DNA of 64,000 nucleotides from an uncultured Collinsella sp. (lineage in GTDB: Bacteria > Actinomycetota > Coriobacteriia > Coriobacteriales > Coriobacteriaceae): positions 1-64,000 of the forward strand of contig UQID01000008.1 of the NCBI GenBank assembly GCA_900541045.1. The letters run 5' to 3'. The translations under genes were made by a program, and so were the position numbers. Below the pieces are notes generated by a model that saw only the letters and a list, made by a program, of their open reading frames with translations, was not told where the DNA came from and did not search any database. Positions 1 through 8,629 of the stretch are shown in pieces. Each line of letters begins with the position of its first letter. Position 1 is the first letter of the stretch.

Positions 1-898
1 TGACGGGCGCGCCGGTCGAAATACCGCCCAGGATGCCGCCGGCGTTGTTGGACTCAACCTCGATCTCGCCGGTCTCGGCGTCGATGCGATACGGATCGTT
101 GTTCTCGCTGCCGCGCATGGCGGCCACGGCAAAGCCCATGCCAAACTCCACGCCCTTTACGGCGGGAATGCCAAACGCGATTTGCGCGATGCGGTTCTCG
201 ATGCCGTCGAACATGGGGTCGCCGATGCCCGCGGGAAGCCCGTAAATGCCGCACTCCACGATGCCGCCGATGCTGTCGAGCTCGTCGCGCGCGGCAAGAA
301 TCTCCTCGCGCATGCGGCCGGCTGCGGCGGCGTCAATGCACGGCAGATCGTTCGTAAGGATTGCCTTGCGGTCGGCCTCGCGATAGACCATATCGTCCAT
401 CGGCAGGTCGGAGATGCCGCCGATCTGCGCGACGTGCGCCATGACCTGAATGCCGCGGGCCTCAAGTGCCTGCAGCGCAATGCCGCCGGCGATGCATAAG
501 GGGGCCGTTAGGCGGCCGGAAAAATGCCCGCCACCAGCGACATCGTGCATGTTGTGATACTTCACGCGCGCAGGGAAGTCCGCATGTCCGGGACGGGGCT
601 TGCGGCGCAGCTCGGTGTAATCATTGGAGCGCGTGTTGGTGTTCTCGATAATCGCGGCGATGGGCGCGCCGGTGGTATGTCCATCGATCACACCGGCGAT
701 GATATGCGCGGCGTCGGCCTCGCGGCGTTTGGTTGCGGTCTCGTCGCGGCCGGGGGCGCGACGGTCGAGGAAGGCCTGCAGCTTCTCCTGGTCCACGGCG
801 ATGCCCGCCGGGATGCCATCGAGCGAGCAGCCGATAGCGGGGGAGTGCGATTGGCCGAAGATGCTTAAGTGCAAGACGTTGCCAAAGGTCGAGGACAT
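1..898 (-). CDS. aroC: Chorismate synthase, C-terminus cut off by window edge
   Basis: Catalyses EPSP to chorismate (FMN-dependent 1,4-elimination), the last shared step of aromatic amino-acid synthesis. Read on the minus strand from the ATG at 898, the protein begins MSSTFGNVLHLSIFGQSHSP, the classic N-terminus with the GQSHS motif, and continues with RPGHAD, GGGHFSGR and a late GISTGAP segment typical of AroC. About 299 residues are present; the family is about 350-390, so the C-terminus lies left of the window. It starts 1 bp after the aroA stop, so it should be translated as part of the same transcript. No defect is visible. Identification is secure from motifs and context. Confidence 0.95.
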   Translation of the reverse strand, partial: MSSTFGNVLHLSIFGQSHSPAIGCSLDGIPAGIAVDQEKLQAFLDRRAPGRDETATKRREADAAHIIAGVIDGHTTGAPIAAIIENTNTRSNDYTELRRKPRPGHADFPARVKYHNMHDVAGGGHFSGRLTAPLCIAGGIALQALEARGIQVMAHVAQIGGISDLPMDDMVYREADRKAILTNDLPCIDAAAAGRMREEILAARDELDSIGGIVECGIYGLPAGIGDPMFDGIENRIAQIAFGIPAVKGVEFGMGFAVAAMRGSENNDPYRIDAETGEIEVESNNAGGILGGISTGAPV

Positions 899-899
899 G

Positions 900-2219
900 C
901 TATTCCTCCTCGAGTGTGACCTTGCCGCCCAGCAGGCGGTAGTGGTCGAAAAAATCGGGATAGGACTTGTTGACGGCCTCGGCGCCGTGGATCACGACCT
1001 CGCCGGTGGCACGGCTCGCGGCGATGGCGGCCATCATGGCGATGCGGTGGTCGTTGTGCGAATCGACCTCGCCGCCGGTAAAGGCATCGACGCCCTTGAT
1101 GATGAGGTCGTCGCCGGCAATACGCACCTGCGCGCCCAGCGCGGTGAGCTCGCGGGTGGTGGTGGCCAGGCGGTCGGATTCCTTGATACGCAGGCGGGCG
1201 CAATCGCGGATAAAGGTGCGGCCCTGTGCCAGCGAGGCCACGGCCGAGATAACGGGCACCAGGTCGGGAATGTCGTGGGCGCTCATCTCAAAGCCGGCGA
1301 GCTTGTCGGACTGCACGGTGGCGGCGTTGGTGGAGCGCACGATGCGGGCGCCAAAGCGCGAAAGCGCGGCAAGCACGTTGCGGTCGCCCTGTGCGGAGCT
1401 CAGGGACACGCCCTCGACGGTGATGGGGTCGGTGCCGATAGCGCCGGCACACAGCCAAAAGGCAGCGTTGGACCAGTCGCCCTCGACGGCCACGCTGCCG
1501 GGCGTGCGGTACGAGCCGCTGCTCACGCGGAAGTTCGTGACCTCGGGCTGGCCGTCCTTGGCCGGAATGCGCTCGACGTTGACCTCAACGCCAAAGGCCT
1601 TCATGGCCTGGATCGTTAGGTTGATGTAGGGACGGCTCTCGATGAGGCCGGTCACCTGCACGCAGGAGGGCTGGGCCAGCAGCGGTGCCGCCAGCAGCAG
1701 GCCCGAGATATACTGCGAGCTCACGTTGCCCGGCAGCACAAAGGTGCCCGGGCGCATGCGGCCGCTCGCTTTGAGCGGAAAACCGCCTAGGCCCTGCAGG
1801 TCACAGCCGGCGGCGATGATCTCGTCCGAGAGCGGGGAGAGCGGGCGGGTGCCCAGACGGCCCTGGCCCACAAAAGTGGCCTCCGCACCCAGCGCGCAGG
1901 CGACGGGCAGCATAAAGCGCAGCGTGGAGCCGCTCTCGCCGCAGTCGAGCGTGCCGCCGGCAAGGGCCTTGAGCAGGCCAAACTCAACACTCTTCATGGT
2001 GGGGTGGACCTGGAAACCGTCCTCGACGGTCTCGATGCGGGCGCCGAGCGCCGTGAGGCAGCGTACGGTGGCTTCGATGTCGGCGCAGGTGGTGTTGCAG
2101 GCGACGTGTGTCTCGCCGTTGGCAAGCGCAGCGCAGATGATCAGGCGATGCGCCATCGACTTGGACGCGATGGCGGGAACGGTGCCCTTGAGCGGGGACG
2201 GGGTGATGCGGGCTAGCAT
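900..2219 (-). CDS. aroA: 3-phosphoshikimate 1-carboxyvinyltransferase (EPSP synthase)
   Basis: Condenses shikimate 3-phosphate with PEP to EPSP. The 439-residue protein has the usual length. The N-terminal lysine region (KGTVPAIASKSMAHR), the SGSTLRF motif, the segment SRPYINLTIQAMKAFGVEV and the RIKESDRL motif near residue 350 are all present, so both halves of the two-domain fold are intact. The ATG at 2219 overlaps the end of aroB by 7 nt, indicating translational coupling, and aroC follows after 1 nt. The N-terminus reads SKSMAHR where many EPSP synthases have SKS-x-x-R, and I see no missing active-site residue. Cytoplasmic. Confidence 0.96.
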   Translation of the reverse strand: MLARITPSPLKGTVPAIASKSMAHRLIICAALANGETHVACNTTCADIEATVRCLTALGARIETVEDGFQVHPTMKSVEFGLLKALAGGTLDCGESGSTLRFMLPVACALGAEATFVGQGRLGTRPLSPLSDEIIAAGCDLQGLGGFPLKASGRMRPGTFVLPGNVSSQYISGLLLAAPLLAQPSCVQVTGLIESRPYINLTIQAMKAFGVEVNVERIPAKDGQPEVTNFRVSSGSYRTPGSVAVEGDWSNAAFWLCAGAIGTDPITVEGVSLSSAQGDRNVLAALSRFGARIVRSTNAATVQSDKLAGFEMSAHDIPDLVPVISAVASLAQGRTFIRDCARLRIKESDRLATTTRELTALGAQVRIAGDDLIIKGVDAFTGGEVDSHNDHRIAMMAAIAASRATGEVVIHGAEAVNKSYPDFFDHYRLLGGKVTLEEE

Positions 2220-3319
2220 GCGGATGCGTCTCCCTTCTGGCCGAGGCCCTCGGCAATTAAATCGTGGAAGGTGGAAAGCGGCGTGCGGTCGATGCTGCAG
2301 CGGCCAATGTCGTGCGGAATCACCAGGTCGATGGTGTCGTCCGCACGCTTCTTATCGTGGAGCGCCTCGGCAAAGACGGAATCGGCATCCAGGTCGCAGC
2401 GGGTCTTGAGGCCGTGACGGGCGCAGAGCTCTTCCATGCGCCCGGGCAGCGCAGCGTCGCATACCCCGTGCAGGGCCGCGGCGCGCGTGATGATGCCCAT
2501 ACCGATCGACACACAGTTGCCGTGGCCGAGCTCAAAGTGCTCGCAGGCCTCGATGGCGTGTCCGGCGCTATGTCCAAAATTGAGCAGCTTGCGCTGGTTG
2601 GTCTCGCGCTCATCGGCAACAACCACGGCGCGCTTGATGTCGATATTGCGGGCGATGATGATCGCCACGCGGGCGACGTCGTGGTTGAGCAGCTCCAGCG
2701 TGAGCGGGGTCTTCTCCAGCTCGCCGAACAGCTCGGGATCGGCAATCACGGCGTGTTTCACAACTTCGCCGCAGCCGTCGGCGAACTGCTCGGGCGTGAG
2801 CGTCGCCAGGCACCCCACGTCGGCGATAACCACACTGGGCTGCCAAAAGGCACCGGCCAGGTTCTTGCCGGCGGCCAGGTCGATGGCTGTCTTGCCGCCT
2901 ACCGACGAATCCACCATGGCGAGCAGGCTCGTGGGGATCTGCACAAACTTGCAGCCGCGCATGTAGGTTGCTGCCGCAAAGCCGGCCACGTCGCCCACCA
3001 CACCGCCGCCGAGCGCCACGATCACGTCGGAGCGCGTCAGCTCATGCTCGGCGACAAACTCGAGAATGCCAGCGTAGGTTTCGGCGCGCTTATGGGCCTC
3101 GCCGGCTTCGAAGGTGCAGATGCTCACATCGTAGTCCGCAGCTTCCAGGCTCTGCTTCACAGGCATCTGGTAGAGCGGGCCCACGTTGGTGTCGGTCACG
3201 ATGACGGCCTTGGCGCCGCCGGCGGTGGCGCGGACCAATGGCCCTGCCTGCTCCAGCAAAAAGGTGCCCACGTGGACCTGGTAGGGGCGTGCGGTGTCGA
3301 TATCGATGGTAATCGCCAT
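2213..3319 (-). CDS. aroB: 3-dehydroquinate synthase
   Basis: Converts DAHP to 3-dehydroquinate using NAD and a divalent metal. The 368-residue length is normal. Visible signatures are the NAD-binding segment ALGGGVVGDVAGFAAATYMR, the DSSVGGKTAID motif, the zinc-ligand glutamate in FADGCGEVVKHAVI and the histidines in NFGHSAGHAIE and HGNCVSIGM. It is the third gene of the minus-strand operon, 36 nt after tyrA, with its 3' end overlapping aroA. All recognisable catalytic motifs are intact. Confidence 0.96.
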   Translation of the reverse strand: MAITIDIDTARPYQVHVGTFLLEQAGPLVRATAGGAKAVIVTDTNVGPLYQMPVKQSLEAADYDVSICTFEAGEAHKRAETYAGILEFVAEHELTRSDVIVALGGGVVGDVAGFAAATYMRGCKFVQIPTSLLAMVDSSVGGKTAIDLAAGKNLAGAFWQPSVVIADVGCLATLTPEQFADGCGEVVKHAVIADPELFGELEKTPLTLELLNHDVARVAIIIARNIDIKRAVVVADERETNQRKLLNFGHSAGHAIEACEHFELGHGNCVSIGMGIITRAAALHGVCDAALPGRMEELCARHGLKTRCDLDADSVFAEALHDKKRADDTIDLVIPHDIGRCSIDRTPLSTFHDLIAEGLGQKGDASAC

Positions 3320-3355
3320 AAGCTACGGTCCTTTCGACCTGGCGTGATAGGTGTT

Positions 3356-4270
3356 TTAGTGGGCGGCCTCGTCGTCGAGCGCACGCTTAATGTGGTCGCC
3401 CTCGGCAAGGAGATTTTCCAGGTAACGCTGGTCGCGGTCCTTGAGCGCGCGGCTGTAGGCACCGAGCGACTCGATAAGGTGGTCGATCTCGAAGGCGAGC
3501 GCCTCGGCGTCGTCGATCATGAGCTCGGACCACATTTGCGGGTTGAGGTGCGCCACGCGGGTGAGGTCGCGGTAGCTACCGGCCGAAAAGCCGTGGTGGA
3601 CCTGGGCGGTCGGGCTCTTTACGTAGGCGTTGGACACCACGTGCGCAAGCTGGCTCGTGAAGGCGATGACGCGGTCGTGCTCGGCGGCGCTGGTCACGCT
3701 GAACTTGCCAAAGCCCAAGGGACGCACCATCTCGCGCACCTGGCCCAAGAGCTCCAGCTTAAGGGCATCGTCTACCGCGGGCGGAACGAGCACCAGGGGA
3801 GCGCCCTGGAACAGGTCGGCGCGGGAGTGCGCGTAGCCCGAGAATTGGGTGCCCGCCATGGGGTGCGCGCCCACAAAGTAAAAGCCGTTCTCGCGGGCAA
3901 GCTCAAAGGCGCGCTCGCACACGATGCCCTTGACGCCCACCGTGTCGATCACCACGGGACCCATGATGGCCTCGGTATCGGTGGCGTCGGCGAGTGCCTG
4001 GGCATGCGCCTCGAGCCACTCGATGCATGCCTCGGGATAGCAGGCAAGGACGATGATGTCGCATTCGCCGAGTGTCTTGTCGTTGAGCTCGCCGGCGACG
4101 GTGCCCATGCTGGCGGCCGTCATGACATCGTCATCGGGGTCCCAGGCCAGCACACGGACGCCCGCTTGCGCATAGCCGCGGGCAAAACTGCCGCCGATGA
4201 GGCCCAGGCCGACGATGCCGGCGCACTTGGGGCCGCCCTGGTTAACGCGCGCGTTTCTCACCGTACCCAT
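3356..4270 (-). CDS. tyrA: Prephenate dehydrogenase
   Basis: Oxidatively decarboxylates prephenate to 4-hydroxyphenylpyruvate, the tyrosine branch. The 304-residue protein has an N-terminal Rossmann fold with GLGLIGGSFARGY (about residues 22-34), then the AHPMAGTQFSG motif that contains a conserved active-site histidine, and a helical dimerisation domain with HHGFSAGSYRDLTRVA. No ACT domain follows, so allosteric tyrosine control through a C-terminal ACT domain is not expected. It lies 3 nt after the DAHP synthase gene. An arogenate dehydrogenase activity cannot be excluded from sequence alone. Confidence 0.93.
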   Translation of the reverse strand: MGTVRNARVNQGGPKCAGIVGLGLIGGSFARGYAQAGVRVLAWDPDDDVMTAASMGTVAGELNDKTLGECDIIVLACYPEACIEWLEAHAQALADATDTEAIMGPVVIDTVGVKGIVCERAFELARENGFYFVGAHPMAGTQFSGYAHSRADLFQGAPLVLVPPAVDDALKLELLGQVREMVRPLGFGKFSVTSAAEHDRVIAFTSQLAHVVSNAYVKSPTAQVHHGFSAGSYRDLTRVAHLNPQMWSELMIDDAEALAFEIDHLIESLGAYSRALKDRDQRYLENLLAEGDHIKRALDDEAAH

Positions 4271-4273
4271 GGG

Positions 4274-5296
4274 CTACTCCATGGTCTCTTGGCAGACAAC
4301 CTCGCGGATGGCTCGGATGCGGCGCATGGTGTCGTCGAACTGATCGGGGGTGAGGGCCTGGGCGCCGTCGGACCAGGCGCGGCTCGGCTCGTCGTGGACC
4401 TCGATCTCCAGGCCGTTGGCACCGCAGGCGGTCGCGGCGAGCGCCATGGGCTCGACGTAGCGGGTGTAGCCGGTGGCGTGGCTGGGGTCGGCAACGACAG
4501 GCAGGTGCGACAGGTGGTGCAGCACCGGCACGGCGTTGAGGTCGAAGGTGTTACGGGTGCGGGTCTCGAAGGTGCGGATGCCGCGCTCGCACAGGATGAC
4601 GTTGTCGTTGCCCTCGCTCATGATGTACTCGGCGGCCATAAGCAGCTCGTCGATCGTGCCGGACATGCCGCGCTTGAGCAGAATCGGGGTCTGGGTCTTG
4701 CCGACCTCCTTGAGCAGGGGGAAGTTCTGGGCGTTGCGGGCGCCGATCTGCATGACGTCAATCTTCTTGTCCAAGAAGACCTGCACGTCGCGTGGGTCCA
4801 TGATCTCGGTGACGATCGGCATGTCGAGCTCGGCAGACGCCTCGCACAGCAGGTCGAGGCCGGCGGGGCCCATGCCCTGGTAGGCGTAGGGGGAGGTGCG
4901 GGGCTTGTAGGCACCGCCGCGCAGCATCGTGGCACCGGCGGCCTTTACGCGGCGGGCGATGCAGATGAGGTTCTCGCCCTCGACGGAGCACGGGCCGGCG
5001 ATGACCTGGAACTGATCGCCGCCGATCTTGACGCCGTGGCCGCAGTCGATGACGGAGTCCTCGGGGTGGAACTTGCGGTTGGCGCGCTTGAACGGCTCGG
5101 AGACGCGCTGCACGCGCTCGACGACATCCATGGACTCGAGCAGGAACGGGTCGATCTTGGTCGTATCGCCCACCAGGCCGATGATCGTCTCGTTCTCGCC
5201 GCGCGAGACATCGGTCTTCAGGCCCTTTTTCTCAATCCAGCTGACGATATGGCTGACGGCCTCGTCGCTGGCGCTCTGCTTTAAAATAGCAATCAT
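4274..5296 (-). CDS. aroF: 3-deoxy-7-phosphoheptulonate (DAHP) synthase, type I beta with N-terminal regulatory domain
   Basis: First enzyme of the shikimate pathway: PEP plus erythrose 4-phosphate gives DAHP. The open frame extends to 5344, but the ATG at 5296 (MIAILKQ) is chosen because GAGGTGAGAG lies just upstream and homologues begin there, giving 340 residues. Residues 1-65 form a small ferredoxin-like domain as in Thermotoga-type enzymes, where it mediates feedback inhibition. The barrel follows with AGPCSVEGE, RGGAYKPRTSPYAYQG and DPSHATGY. It is the promoter-proximal gene of the aromatic operon. The symbol is used loosely: aroF, aroG and aroA are all applied to this family. Confidence 0.93.
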   Translation of the reverse strand: MIAILKQSASDEAVSHIVSWIEKKGLKTDVSRGENETIIGLVGDTTKIDPFLLESMDVVERVQRVSEPFKRANRKFHPEDSVIDCGHGVKIGGDQFQVIAGPCSVEGENLICIARRVKAAGATMLRGGAYKPRTSPYAYQGMGPAGLDLLCEASAELDMPIVTEIMDPRDVQVFLDKKIDVMQIGARNAQNFPLLKEVGKTQTPILLKRGMSGTIDELLMAAEYIMSEGNDNVILCERGIRTFETRTRNTFDLNAVPVLHHLSHLPVVADPSHATGYTRYVEPMALAATACGANGLEIEVHDEPSRAWSDGAQALTPDQFDDTMRRIRAIREVVCQETME

Positions 5297-5459
5297 GGTG
5301 TGCCTCTCACCTCGATGGATAACTTTTGCAAAAACGGCCCGCATCGCAAGCCGTGTATATATGGTGCATGAGAGTTTATACTATCTGACTCGCTTTTGCC
5401 TTCTAAAGTGGGCCGTTGCGCCGCGTCTTCCTCGGAATTGCAAAGCTTTTTCTTTTATT

Positions 5460-5489
5460 TTGATAGCCCGTGGCGCACTTGGGTATAAT
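5460..5489 (+). promoter_or_regulatory. Sigma-70 type promoter of the tRNA-Arg gene
   Basis: TTGATA at 5460-5465 and a perfect TATAAT at 5484-5489 are separated by 18 bp, placing the start of transcription about 5 nt before the mature tRNA 5' end at 5501. It is the closest match to consensus in the window. Confidence 0.85.
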
Positions 5490-5500
5490 GCCAGTCGTTC

Positions 5501-5577
5501 GCCCTATTAGCTCAGGGGATTAGAGCGTCTGCCTCCGGAGCAGAAGGCCGTTGGTTCGAATCCAACATGGGGCACCA
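5501..5577 (+). tRNA. tRNA-Arg, anticodon CCG
   Basis: A 77-nt cloverleaf with an encoded 3' CCA. The acceptor stem pairs GCCCTAT with ATGGGGC (one T-G wobble), the D arm has AGCTCAGGGGATTAGAGC, the anticodon stem TCTGC/GCAGA closes a seven-base loop CTCCGGA with anticodon CCG, and the T arm is TTGG-TTCGAAT-CCAA. It reads the CGG codon. Its own promoter and terminator flank it. Confidence 0.96.
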
Positions 5578-5588
5578 TCGAACGTAAG

Positions 5589-5625
5589 ACCGTCCGAACC
5601 TCGCATGGTCCGGGCGGTTTTTCTT
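5589..5625 (+). terminator. Intrinsic terminator after tRNA-Arg
   Basis: A 12-bp stem (5589-5600 with 5607-5618, one wobble and one mismatch) with loop TCGCAT runs directly into TTTTTCTT. It separates the tRNA from the P-type ATPase gene 17 bp further on. Confidence 0.85.
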
Positions 5626-5641
5626 ATACCGACGCGACGTG

Positions 5642-8377
5642 ATGGGACGTGGTATGGCAGCAACGGATATCGAGCGCGGACTCTCGACCGCCGAGGTCGA
5701 GGAGCGCATCGCCGCCGGTAAGATCAACCGCAACATGGAGCTCAAGACCAAGTCGGTCAAAGAGCTCATCATCGAGAACCTCTGCACGCTGTTCAATTTG
5801 ATCAACGTGATCTTGGCTTTCCTGGTCATTTTGACCGGTTCGTTTAAGAATCTGACGTTCCTGTTCGTGGTGTTCCTCAATACCGCAATTGGCGTCATCC
5901 AGTCCATGCGTTCCAAGAAGATGGTCGATAAGCTCACACTGCTGACCTCCAAGAAGGCCATCGCGGTGCGCGACGGTGCCGAGGTGGAGCTCGACCTGGA
6001 CCAGATCGTGCTCGACGACATCATCCGCCTGGGGCGCGGCGACCAGATTCCCGCTGATGCCGTGGTGGTTTCAGGCGAGGCTCTCGTGAACGAGAGCTTG
6101 CTGACGGGCGAGAGCGACCTTATTAAGAAACAGCCCGGTTCCGAGCTCATGAGCGGCAGCTTTATCGACTCGGGCCTGCTGCGCGCCCGCGTGATCCATG
6201 TTGGCGCCGACAACTACGTGGCTAAGATCAACAATGAGGCCAAATACGTCAAAAAGGTCAATTCCGAGATCATGAACGCGCTGAACGCCATCGTGCGCTT
6301 TGCGAGCATCATCATGATCCCGCTCGGTTTGGCGTTGTTTGCCTCGAGTGTGAGCGAGCTGTGGGATGCCGCGGGAACCCCGGGCGATAGCGCGCTTTCG
6401 TGGTGCTTCTCCGAGCTGTTGGCTGGTCATGTGCCTTCGTCGGCGCTGCTGTCCACGGTGGGCGCCCTGCTGGGCATGATCCCGCAAGGCCTGGTGCTGC
6501 TGACCTCGTCGGTGCTCGCCATCGCCACGGTGCGCCTGGCCCGCCGCAAGGTGCTGGCGCAGCAGCTCTACTGCATCGAGACGCTTGCTCGCGTCGATGT
6601 ACTGTGCCTGGACAAGACGGGCACCATCACGTCGGGCCGCATGGAGGTCGAGGGTACGTATCCGCTGCCGGTTGAGGGCGTGAGCCTGGGCGCCGGCTCG
6701 GACGAGGCGGCTGTTCCCGTCGATACCACAGTGCTCGATTTTGCGCTGGCTAACGTGGCACGTGCGACCTCGGCCGATGCCAACGAGACCTGCCAGGCGC
6801 TGCTCAACTACTACGCCGATCGTCCGGTCGAAGCTTCCGAGCCGCTGTCGGTCATTCCGTTCTCGTCGTCCAAAAAGTGGAGCGGCGCGTCGTTTGCGCA
6901 GGGCTCCTATGTGATGGGCGCCGCGCAGTTTGTGCTTTCGGACCGTGTGTTTTCACAGGTCGAGAACCGTGTCGCCGAGCTTGCCGATACCTGCCGCGTG
7001 CTCGTGGTGGCGCGCGTGGACGGCTTTACGCCCGATGGCGATATGGTGGGCGAGGCCGAGCCTGTGGGCTTTGTGACCATCCACGATGAGATTCGCACCT
7101 CGGCAGCCGAGACTATCGGCTACTTTAACGAGCAGGGCGTGACCCTCAACGTGATCAGCGGCGACGACCCGCGTACGGTGTCGTCGATCGCGCGCGTGGT
7201 GGGTGTGCCGGGGGCCGATGCCTACGTCGACGCCACGACGCTCGATACGCCGGCCAAGCTCGATGCCGCAGTGGACCGCTACCATGTCTTTGGTCGTGTG
7301 ACCCCGCAGCAGAAGCGCGAGCTCGTGCAGGCGCTCAAGCGCCGCGAGCACACCGTGGCCATGACGGGCGACGGCGTCAACGACGTGCTGGCGCTCAAGG
7401 AGGCCGACTGCTCCGTGGCCATGGCGGCCGGCTCCGATGCCGCGCGTAACGTGGCCGAGATCGTGCTCGTCGACAACGACTTTGCCTCGATGCCCGCCGT
7501 GGTGGCCGAGGGCCGTCGCTCCATCAACAACCTGCAGCGTTCGGCTTCGCTGTTCCTGACTAAGACGCTGTTCTCGATGGGCCTGGCGGCGCTGTGCATC
7601 GCGCTGCCGCCGTACCCTTTCGAGCCGATTCAGATGACGCTCATCAACTTCTTCTGCATCGGCGCGCCGGGCTTTGTGTTGGGCCTGGAGCCCAACAATG
7701 CTCGCGTGAAGGGGTCGTTCCTGACGAACGCGCTCAAGCGGGCACTGCCGGCGTCGATTGCGGTCATTTTGGCCGCGGCGCTCGATATCTTTGTGGCGCG
7801 CGTGTTTGGCTTTAACCAGCTCACGCTGTCTACGATGTGCCTACTTACGTCGTGCGCGGCGAGCGTCAGCCTGATCTGGCGTATCTCGCAGCCCCTCACG
7901 CCCTTACGTGTGGCGCTCTTTGTGTTTGTAGTTGCCGGCATCCTGGTGGGCGTTATCGGATTCCCGAAGCTGCTGTCTATTGCCAACCTGTCGATGGGCC
8001 AGATGGTTATCTTGGCTGTCATCGTGGTCATTACCTGCTCGGTGTTCTTTAAGCTCGCCACGATGATGGATTCGCTCAAGCCGCGTCGTCGTCATGCCGC
8101 AACTGGTTTTGGCCGCGGTGTGCGCGTCCGCTTGGGTCGCGGTGGCGGCAAGGTGAGCTCGACGGGTTCGACGGCCGAGCGTTTTGCCAAGCGCGTCGTC
8201 GCCGACATGGCGCAGCGCCGCGAAGCTCGCACCGTTCGCGAGGCCGAGGCCCGCGCACTCGAGGGCGTGGCCCAGGCCCAGCCCATGAAAAAGAAGCCCA
8301 CGGGCGCTAAGCGCTCCCGCGTGACCAAGTCCGCCCAAGGCATCAAAGTCTCGATGCCCAAGAAAAAGAAGAAGTAG
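5642..8377 (+). CDS. P-type cation-transporting ATPase, CtpE-like (probable calcium class)
   Basis: Membrane pump with the full P-type plan: actuator motif SLLTGESD, phosphorylation motif DKTGT (Asp near 324), hinge MTGDGVND near 575, and about ten hydrophobic segments, six of them after the hinge. The M4 signature and the stretch ARVDVLCLDKTGT resemble mycobacterial CtpE, a calcium uptake ATPase, more than heavy-metal pumps (no CPC motif). The M4 motif reads MIPQGLVLL, with Gln where P2-type calcium pumps have a cation-binding Glu. The last ~95 residues are a basic tail ending in PKKKKK. Start is uncertain: GTG 5639, ATG 5642 and ATG 5654 are all possible, none with a strong ribosome site. 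Substrate is inferred. Confidence 0.85.
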   Translation: MGRGMAATDIERGLSTAEVEERIAAGKINRNMELKTKSVKELIIENLCTLFNLINVILAFLVILTGSFKNLTFLFVVFLNTAIGVIQSMRSKKMVDKLTLLTSKKAIAVRDGAEVELDLDQIVLDDIIRLGRGDQIPADAVVVSGEALVNESLLTGESDLIKKQPGSELMSGSFIDSGLLRARVIHVGADNYVAKINNEAKYVKKVNSEIMNALNAIVRFASIIMIPLGLALFASSVSELWDAAGTPGDSALSWCFSELLAGHVPSSALLSTVGALLGMIPQGLVLLTSSVLAIATVRLARRKVLAQQLYCIETLARVDVLCLDKTGTITSGRMEVEGTYPLPVEGVSLGAGSDEAAVPVDTTVLDFALANVARATSADANETCQALLNYYADRPVEASEPLSVIPFSSSKKWSGASFAQGSYVMGAAQFVLSDRVFSQVENRVAELADTCRVLVVARVDGFTPDGDMVGEAEPVGFVTIHDEIRTSAAETIGYFNEQGVTLNVISGDDPRTVSSIARVVGVPGADAYVDATTLDTPAKLDAAVDRYHVFGRVTPQQKRELVQALKRREHTVAMTGDGVNDVLALKEADCSVAMAAGSDAARNVAEIVLVDNDFASMPAVVAEGRRSINNLQRSASLFLTKTLFSMGLAALCIALPPYPFEPIQMTLINFFCIGAPGFVLGLEPNNARVKGSFLTNALKRALPASIAVILAAALDIFVARVFGFNQLTLSTMCLLTSCAASVSLIWRISQPLTPLRVALFVFVVAGILVGVIGFPKLLSIANLSMGQMVILAVIVVITCSVFFKLATMMDSLKPRRRHAATGFGRGVRVRLGRGGGKVSSTGSTAERFAKRVVADMAQRREARTVREAEARALEGVAQAQPMKKKPTGAKRSRVTKSAQGIKVSMPKKKKK

Positions 8378-8395
8378 TTTGCGGCCGGTATCCCG

Positions 8396-8507
8396 GGGTA
8401 GTCAATTTGGGACGGGGCTATTTTGACTACTATTGGGCTCAAGGTTTGTTGCGCGGCTTTCCGCGTGCAAAAGTAGTCAAATTAGCCCCGTCCCAAATTG
8501 ACTACCC
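8396..8507. repeat. Long inverted repeat with 35-bp arms (REP/BIME-like element)
   Basis: The arms at 8396-8430 and 8473-8507 are reverse complements with one mismatch, starting GGGTAGTCAATTTGGGAC and ending TTTTGACTAC. The 42-bp spacer holds a smaller GCGCGG/CCGCGT hairpin. It lies just after the ATPase stop and could also end transcription in either direction, though no T-run follows. A third, imperfect copy follows at 8512. The ATTTGGGAC core resembles the repeats flanking the transposase near 61 kb. Confidence 0.85.
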
Positions 8508-8511
8508 TGAA

Positions 8512-8536
8512 AAGCCCCGTCCCAAACTAGCTGCCC
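8512..8536. repeat. Partial third copy of the 8396-8507 repeat arm
   Basis: AAGCCCCGTCCCAAACTAGC and the next few bases match the right arm at 8482-8506 (AGCCCCGTCCCAAA shared exactly) and then diverge. It has the same orientation as the right arm, 5 bp after it, as in clustered REP units. Confidence 0.65.
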
Positions 8537-8629
8537 CTGCGATGTTGAATTGGTGCCTTGGCCCTGTGGGGGCTTAGCGATGTTATGCTCTAACCTCGAT
8601 TGTTTGAATTGCTCCGAAAAGAGGATGCC

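Noticed and set aside
2264..5284. 1006-residue open frame on the plus strand, antisense to the aro operon
   Set aside because: It lies opposite five well-identified genes and has a Gly/Ala/His/Val-rich composition without domains, an effect of high third-position GC on the opposite strand.
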